Shown piece after piece: positions 7,345-10,257 of a stretch of 10,257 nt of DNA; position 1 is the stretch's first letter, and every line of letters starts with the position of its first letter. This DNA is from Elusimicrobiota bacterium. GTDB lineage: Bacteria; Elusimicrobiota; Elusimicrobia; Elusimicrobiales; Elusimicrobiaceae. Under the pieces are notes generated by a model, which was not told the origin of the DNA, made no database searches, and saw only the letters and a program-made list of their open reading frames with translations. The stretch is taken from NCBI GenBank assembly GCA_023393825.1, contig JAEXBW010000064.1, positions 1 through 10,257 on the forward strand, read 5' to 3'. Both the position numbers and the translations under genes were made by a program.

Positions 7345-7350
7345 GGAGGT
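7345..7350 (+). promoter_or_regulatory. Strong Shine-Dalgarno of gpmI
   Basis: GGAGGT lies eight bases before the gpmI ATG. It is the best SD in the operon, which fits a glycolytic gene needing high expression independent of upstream coupling. Confidence 0.8.
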
Positions 7351-7358
7351 AGTATTAT

Positions 7359-8909
7359 ATGAATAAAGTTGTACTTTTAATCAGAGACGGGTGGGGCGTT
7401 AAAGCGCAAAAAGAACATAATGCGGTATTAAGCGCAAATACTCCTAACGTCAATAAATATTTAGCAAAATATCCTTATACGCTTATAGAAGCCTCGGGCG
7501 AACTTGTCGGTTTGCCTGCGGGTTATATGGGTTCTTCCGAAGTGGGCCACCTTAATATGGGTGCGGGAAGAATTGTTGTGCAGGAACTTAAAAGACTTAA
7601 AGACGCTTTTGAAGACGGTTCTATTTATAATGCCGCCGCGTTTAAAGCCGCCATTGATAACTGCGTTAAAAAAGGCAGCGCATTACACCTTATGGGCCTT
7701 GTGCAGGACGAAGGCGTCCACGCGCATCAGGACCACCTTTACGCCATAATAAAACACGCCGCGGATAAAGGCATCAAAACGGTTTACATACACTTCTTTG
7801 CCGACGGGCGCGATACGCCGCCAAACAGCGCTTTGGGCTATCTTAAAATGCTTGAAGAAAAAATTAAAGAATACGGTCTTGGTACGGTTGCCACCGTTAC
7901 GGGCCGCTATTTTGCAATGGACAGAAACGAAACTTGGCAGCTTACAAGCGAAGCTTACGATTTAATTGTAGACGCTAAAGGCCGCCACGCCGATACCGCC
8001 CAAAAAGCTATTGAAGATTCCTACGCTAACGATAAAACGCCCGACGGTGGCGCAATGGTGGACGAATATATCCCGCCCACAGTTATCAACGGTTACAAAG
8101 GCGTTAAAGACTGCGACAGCATAATATTTTTTAACTTCCGCCAGGATAGAGCCATACAGCTTACCCGCGCTTTTGTGGAAGATGATTATACAGGCGTAAG
8201 AAACCGCCGTCCGCAAATTGTTTACTGCGGTTTAACAAAATATTACGACTCTTTTAAATACAGCGCGCTTGCCCCTATGACGGAAGGCGGCGGTATGAAT
8301 AACCTTTTGGGCGAGGTTTTGGGCAACAGCGGCAAAATGCAGTTGCGCATTGCCGAAACGCAAAAGTTTAAACACGTTACCTCTTTCTTTAACGGTAAAC
8401 TTATTAAACCGTTTAAGGGCGAAGACCGTGTTGAAATTAAAGGTACCTTTGACCCTGCCACCTATGCCGACCACCCCGAGATGGACGCAAAACCCGTGGC
8501 AGAACGCGCCGTTAAAGAGATTGCAACAGGCAAATACGATTTTGTTGTTATCAACTTTGCAAACTGCGATATGGTTGGGCATACGGGCAGTTTTAAAGCC
8601 GCGGTTAAAGCCGTTGAAGTGGTTGACGAATGTACGGGTATGGTAACGGACGCTGCTTTAAAAGCGGGTTATACCGTGCTTATCACAGCAGATCACGGCA
8701 ATGCGGAAGAAATGTGGGACGACACCATTAATATGGCAAAAACCGCCCACACCACAAATAAGGTAGAACTTATTTATGTTGCGGCTGATGCCGATAAAGT
8801 AAAACTTACAGACGGCGGCAAGCTTGCAGACATTGCGCCGACCGTTTTGGAGATACTCGGCGTACCCGCCCCGCAGGAGATGACGGCAGTTTCTCTTATA
8901 CAAAAATAA
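7359..8909 (+). CDS. gpmI: 2,3-bisphosphoglycerate-independent phosphoglycerate mutase
   Basis: GpmI interconverts 3- and 2-phosphoglycerate in glycolysis/gluconeogenesis through a phosphoserine intermediate and two Mn2+ ions. At 516 residues it is full length. Metal and catalytic residues are visible: D10 (RDGWG), nucleophile S60 (MGSSEVGH), H121 in GVHAHQDH, R151-D152 in DGRDTPP, R183 and R189 in GRYFAMDR, K336, D404 and H408 in DMVGHTG, D445-H446 in ADHGNAE, and H464. Some conserved positions differ from E. coli GpmM: Asn before the nucleophile is Ser59, the FFNGG loop is FFNGKLIKPFKGED (343-356), and TYDLQPEM becomes TYADHPEM. All core residues remain, so I expect activity. It is the last gene of the operon, 23 bases after the exonuclease gene and followed by a terminator. 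Confidence 0.96.
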   Translation: MNKVVLLIRDGWGVKAQKEHNAVLSANTPNVNKYLAKYPYTLIEASGELVGLPAGYMGSSEVGHLNMGAGRIVVQELKRLKDAFEDGSIYNAAAFKAAIDNCVKKGSALHLMGLVQDEGVHAHQDHLYAIIKHAADKGIKTVYIHFFADGRDTPPNSALGYLKMLEEKIKEYGLGTVATVTGRYFAMDRNETWQLTSEAYDLIVDAKGRHADTAQKAIEDSYANDKTPDGGAMVDEYIPPTVINGYKGVKDCDSIIFFNFRQDRAIQLTRAFVEDDYTGVRNRRPQIVYCGLTKYYDSFKYSALAPMTEGGGMNNLLGEVLGNSGKMQLRIAETQKFKHVTSFFNGKLIKPFKGEDRVEIKGTFDPATYADHPEMDAKPVAERAVKEIATGKYDFVVINFANCDMVGHTGSFKAAVKAVEVVDECTGMVTDAALKAGYTVLITADHGNAEEMWDDTINMAKTAHTTNKVELIYVAADADKVKLTDGGKLADIAPTVLEILGVPAPQEMTAVSLIQK

Positions 8910-8935
8910 GATAAACGAAAGTTTTTACGGACATA

Positions 8936-8968
8936 ATAAAAGACCCCCTGAAAAAAGGGGTTTTTTAT
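8936..8968 (+). terminator. Rho-independent terminator after gpmI
   Basis: A 12-bp stem with one G-U pair (8936-8947 with 8957-8968) contains four C-G pairs flanked by A/T pairs and a 9-base loop (8948-8956), with six Ts directly after the GGGG. It ends the rlmN-gpmI operon 26 bases past the gpmI stop. The A-tract on the left also makes it potentially bidirectional. Confidence 0.92.
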
Positions 8969-8976
8969 GTTAACTT
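8968..8976 (+). promoter_or_regulatory. Possible TG-extended -10 element for the small Cys-rich ORF
   Basis: TGT followed by TAACTT sits directly behind the terminator, matching in form the extended -10 elements at 1367, 9166 and 9931. It would start transcription near 8983, giving a leader of about 36 bases with an SD. No -35 is evident. Support is the shared pattern and the need for a promoter between two terminators. Confidence 0.35.
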
Positions 8977-9018
8977 GAGGTACGGGACAGATATTTCAAA
9001 CGCAGTTAAGAGGATGGT

Positions 9019-9126
9019 ATGAAAAACAATTATTCCCAGACTTTAAAGAGAACAGGCTGCTGCCTTTGCGAAGGCGATAGTGTAACATATCGCAAGGACG
9101 GCGGTAAAAAGAAACACACCGCTTAA
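9019..9126 (+). CDS. 35-residue Cys/Lys-rich small protein, unknown function
   Basis: The ATG at 9019 has GAGG (9010-9013) five bases upstream and reads 35 codons to TAA. The protein has a short polar N-terminus (MKNNYSQTLKRT), a cysteine cluster G-C14-C15-L-C17, and a basic tail with GGKKKH. Three cysteines plus a histidine could bind a metal, or the protein could contact nucleic acid or the ribosome; both are guesses. The ORF sits exactly between a terminator ending at 8968 and another beginning at 9139, so it looks like its own transcription unit, which argues that it is real. I do not recognise the family. Confidence 0.6.
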   Translation: MKNNYSQTLKRTGCCLCEGDSVTYRKDGGKKKHTA

Positions 9127-9138
9127 ATTACATTAATT

Positions 9139-9166
9139 AACGCCCCCGCTTTTAGGGGGCGTTTTT
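9139..9166 (+). terminator. Rho-independent terminator after the small Cys-rich ORF
   Basis: AACGCCCCC (9139-9147) pairs perfectly with GGGGGCGTT (9155-9163) around a 7-base loop, followed by a run of Ts to 9166. It lies 12 bases after the small ORF's stop. Its T-tract runs directly into the promoter of the DUF167 gene. Confidence 0.93.
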
Positions 9167-9174
9167 GCTAGAAT
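9166..9174 (+). promoter_or_regulatory. TG-extended -10 promoter of the DUF167 gene (leaderless)
   Basis: TGC followed by TAGAAT is a good extended -10. The last T is at 9174, so the predicted +1 is 9181, the A of the ATG. No SD is present. The -35 region would fall inside the preceding terminator stem and has no consensus, as expected for an extended -10 promoter. Confidence 0.65.
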
Positions 9175-9180
9175 TTATAT

Positions 9181-9396
9181 ATGTATATAAAGGTTAAGGT
9201 TCACGCGGACGAAAAGAGGGACGCTGTTGTGCGTAAAGGCCCTGACGCGTTTGAGATTTGGGTTAAGGCGCCCGCCGAAAGGGGGGAGGCTAACAGGGCG
9301 GTTGCTTTGTTGGTTGCGCGGGAACTGGGGGTGGAGGCGAAGAGGCTTCGCCTTATTAAGGGCGCGACTTCGCCCGCTAAAATATTTGAGTACTAG
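9181..9396 (+). CDS. DUF167 (YggU/UPF0235) family protein
   Basis: This 71-residue protein matches the DUF167 pattern: an N-terminal strand (YIKVKVHADEKRDAV), the central strand (FEIWVKAPAERGEANRAVALLVAREL, 20-45) where family members read 'v.v.A.pv.GkAN.al...la', and the terminal signature RLIKGATSPAKIFEY equivalent to 'i..G.tSR.K...i'. Members are small single-domain alpha/beta proteins of unknown biochemical role. Length is normal for the compact form. The gene is monocistronic here, with its own promoter and no SD. Base composition is somewhat richer in G than neighbouring genes. Confidence 0.88.
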   Translation: MYIKVKVHADEKRDAVVRKGPDAFEIWVKAPAERGEANRAVALLVARELGVEAKRLRLIKGATSPAKIFEY

Positions 9397-9501
9397 ATTT
9401 GCGGCGTCTTTTGCGGCAATACTTTGTCGCTTTGGTCGGTCAGATACACGGGCTTCCAGCCGCTCACGGTATCCTTCCCTCCCTACTCCGCGTCTTGCCG
9501 T

Positions 9502-9515
9502 AAAATACTTGCAAA
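9502..9515 (+). repeat. Direct repeat AAAATACTTGCAAA, copy 1
   Basis: This is an exact 14-base match to 9560-9573, 58 bases downstream, with a similar preceding CG and a looser resemblance afterwards. A weaker third relative (GGCAATACTTTG) lies near 9415. Confidence 0.65.
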
Positions 9516-9559
9516 CTCATAATGCACCTAATCTAATCACGCAATTTTGGGGACGACGC

Positions 9560-9573
9560 AAAATACTTGCAAA
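9560..9573 (+). repeat. Direct repeat AAAATACTTGCAAA, copy 2
   Basis: This is the second exact copy of the 14-mer at 9502-9515. The periodicity of 58 bases suggests a decayed tandem duplication rather than an operator pair, but either is possible. Confidence 0.65.
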
Positions 9574-9722
9574 GCACGAAACGCACTCGGAAGAAAATTA
9601 AAATTTCCTCAAAATTTGAAAATCCTCGCGTGGCTCAAGCCTAATTTGTTCCTCTGGGGAAGGCATTTATCAGTATAACGGGTAATCCGCACATAATTAT
9701 TTTTGTCTTTTGTCGTTCGGAA

Positions 9723-9907
9723 CAGAACACCTTTATAGATGGTACGCGTGATTTGGCGGGGTTGAGCTTATTTTTTATTTTATTTTAAATGAGGTGTGCA
9801 AAGAAGTATGGGAGCGGAGCGACTCTCGGTACCCGAATGAGAAAAAAATAAAAAAGAAGCCAACACACGACAAATTGCTAGCTTTATTCTGCATAGTAGA
9901 ACAAATA
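9723..9907 (+). repeat. Structured intergenic repeat, element B (homologous to element A)
   Basis: This element aligns with the reverse complement of 1081-1262 from CAGAACA at its left end to AGAACAAATA (9898-9907) at its right end, with only small gaps. The longest identical blocks are CGCGTGATTTG (9745-9755) and ACAAATTGCTAGCT (9870-9883). It keeps the same architecture: an AT-rich inverted repeat (9766-9783 with 9843-9860, two mismatches in 18) around a GC-richer core. The core holds a small TCGG/CCGA hairpin around 9824-9834. The arm sequences differ from those of A while pairing is kept. It ends two bases before the putative -35 of rpsF. Confidence 0.75.
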
Positions 9908-9909
9908 GG

Positions 9910-9939
9910 TTGTATTATCACATTTTATTTTGTTATAAT
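9910..9939 (+). promoter_or_regulatory. Promoter of rpsF (TG-extended -10, TATAAT)
   Basis: TGT followed by a perfect TATAAT (9934-9939) is the best promoter in the window. A weak -35 candidate, TTGTAT (9910-9915), lies 18 bases before the -10 hexamer. Predicted +1 is about 9946, giving a 106-base leader. Confidence 0.75.
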
Positions 9940-9945
9940 ATTTGT

Positions 9946-10051
9946 GGATAAGATATGCCCGGGCCTCAGGTGATAGCCCAAAGTTATCTAAGTGCAAGCG
10001 GGGCGGATAAACCCCGTCTGTATTTATTTATCTAAAAAAACAAACAGGAAT
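9946..10051 (+). promoter_or_regulatory. Structured 5' leader of rpsF, possible ribosomal-protein autoregulatory site
   Basis: The leader is long for a bacterial mRNA and can fold. CGGGG (9999-10003) pairs with CCCCG (10012-10016) around an 8-base loop. GATAA (9947-9951) can pair with TTATC (9984-9988), enclosing GGGC/GCCC (9961-9964 with 9976-9979). A second GATAA (10006-10010) and TTATC (10028-10032) allow alternative pairings. In several bacterial groups the S6:S18 complex binds the rpsF leader to repress its own operon. This leader is in the right place, but I cannot confirm the known motif. A 26-codon frame (9955-10035) overlaps it. Confidence 0.45.
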
Positions 10052-10257
10052 ATGAAAACTTACGAAACAGTAACAATAATAAAACCGCAGCTTACCGATG
10101 GCGAAGTAGCGGCATTTGTAGACAAAGCGAAAGCTTTTATAGCTTCAGCCGGCGGCGAAGTCGTGTCTGAAGAAAAACTCGGAAGAAGAAGATTCTCCCA
10201 CGATATCGTTAAAAACCGCGAAGGTTTTTATCTTTACCTTAAGTTCAAAGCCGAAAC
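10052..10257 (+). CDS. rpsF: 30S ribosomal protein S6, 3'-truncated by window
   Basis: The first 68 codons read MKTYETVTIIKPQLTDGEV..., the typical S6 N-terminus, followed by GGEVVSEEKLGRRRFSHDI and KNREGFYLYLKFKAE, matching the second half of the ferredoxin-like S6 fold (family 'W-G-kR-La-Y-I-k-k-G-Y'). S6 binds the central domain of 16S rRNA as a dimer with S18 in the small subunit. An AGGA (10046-10049) lies only two bases before the ATG, a short spacing that fits a start that is regulated or inefficient. Genes for Ssb, S18 and L9 usually follow but lie outside the window. Confidence 0.95.
   Translation, partial: MKTYETVTIIKPQLTDGEVAAFVDKAKAFIASAGGEVVSEEKLGRRRFSHDIVKNREGFYLYLKFKAE

Larger units (their letters stand above)
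9397..9722. other. Non-coding stretch with degenerate repeats and a nested hairpin
   Basis: No convincing gene is present. An open + frame runs from inside the DUF167 gene to 9601, but it has no start of its own, and its residues look like chance translation. On the - strand a frame of 29 codons (about 9395-9484) reads GGKDTVSGWKPVYLTDQ..., closed by a stop on each side; it could be a gene remnant, without support. AAAATACTTGCAAA occurs at 9502-9515 and 9560-9573. GATAC/GTATC with inner GGCT/AGCC forms a nested hairpin at 9443-9473. From 9600 the stretch is AT-rich with no clear terminator for the DUF167 gene. Confidence 0.6.

Noticed and set aside
9502..9573. CRISPR-like repeat pair
   Set aside because: There are only two 14-base copies, with no further units, no palindromic repeat and no cas genes.
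9227..9601. 124-codon open frame on the + strand extending past the DUF167 stop
   Set aside because: It overlaps the well-supported DUF167 gene in another frame, has no SD, and its composition (Arg/Leu/Ser-rich) looks like a shadow plus chance openness.
9655..9705. Short - strand frame MCGLPVILINAFPRGTN
   Set aside because: It is only 17 codons, with no SD or promoter support.
9608..9722. Possible small structured RNA (6S, SRP, tmRNA or tRNA-like)
   Set aside because: I looked for the conserved cores of these RNAs on both strands and found none; pairing here is short and scattered.

Overview
The window is 10.3 kb with moderate GC, compact and read almost entirely from the + strand. It suggests a Gram-negative, probably strictly anaerobic bacterium: there is a lipobox lipoprotein, an exported coiled-coil protein, a cofactor-independent phosphoglycerate mutase, and an electron-transfer flavoprotein that appears to carry a ferredoxin domain, as in bifurcating anaerobes. 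The overall style is compatible with Elusimicrobiota, but that is a low-confidence impression because no rRNA or lineage marker is present.

Layout. (1) 1-1076: 3' part of etfA; its first visible residues are the end of a [4Fe-4S] motif. (2) 1077-1381: non-coding, holding element A, a ~180-bp structured repeat, then a terminator-like hairpin and a TG-extended -10 promoter. (3) 1382-8909: eight tightly packed genes, mostly overlapping by ATGA/TAATG or a few bases apart: rlmN, a small lipoprotein, queC, an exported coiled-coil protein, an orphan membrane histidine kinase, a DUF3307 membrane protein, a DnaQ-like 3'-5' exonuclease and gpmI, closed by a strong terminator at 8936-8968. (4) 9019-9126: a 35-codon Cys/Lys-rich small ORF with its own ribosome-binding site, enclosed by two terminators. 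(5) 9181-9396: a DUF167/YggU gene that looks leaderless. (6) 9397-9910: about 500 bases without a convincing gene, containing a short direct repeat, a nested hairpin and element B, a second copy of the ~180-bp structured repeat in opposite orientation to element A. (7) 9910-10257: a TG-extended promoter, a ~106-nt structured leader and the 5' part of rpsF (ribosomal protein S6).

The operon mixes rRNA/tRNA modification (RlmN; QueC for queuosine), envelope and signalling genes, an exonuclease and glycolysis, so it reads as a housekeeping cluster joined by translational coupling rather than a single pathway. The kinase with its upstream exported coiled-coil protein and downstream DUF3307 protein is the most plausible functional sub-module.

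The most unusual observations are the pair of homologous stem-forming intergenic elements (A and B), the near-identical leaderless promoter/start arrangement of rlmN and the DUF167 gene, the isolated small Cys-rich ORF, and the rpsF leader with alternative pairings and an overlapping short reading frame. I found no CRISPR array, transposase, tRNA or rRNA gene.
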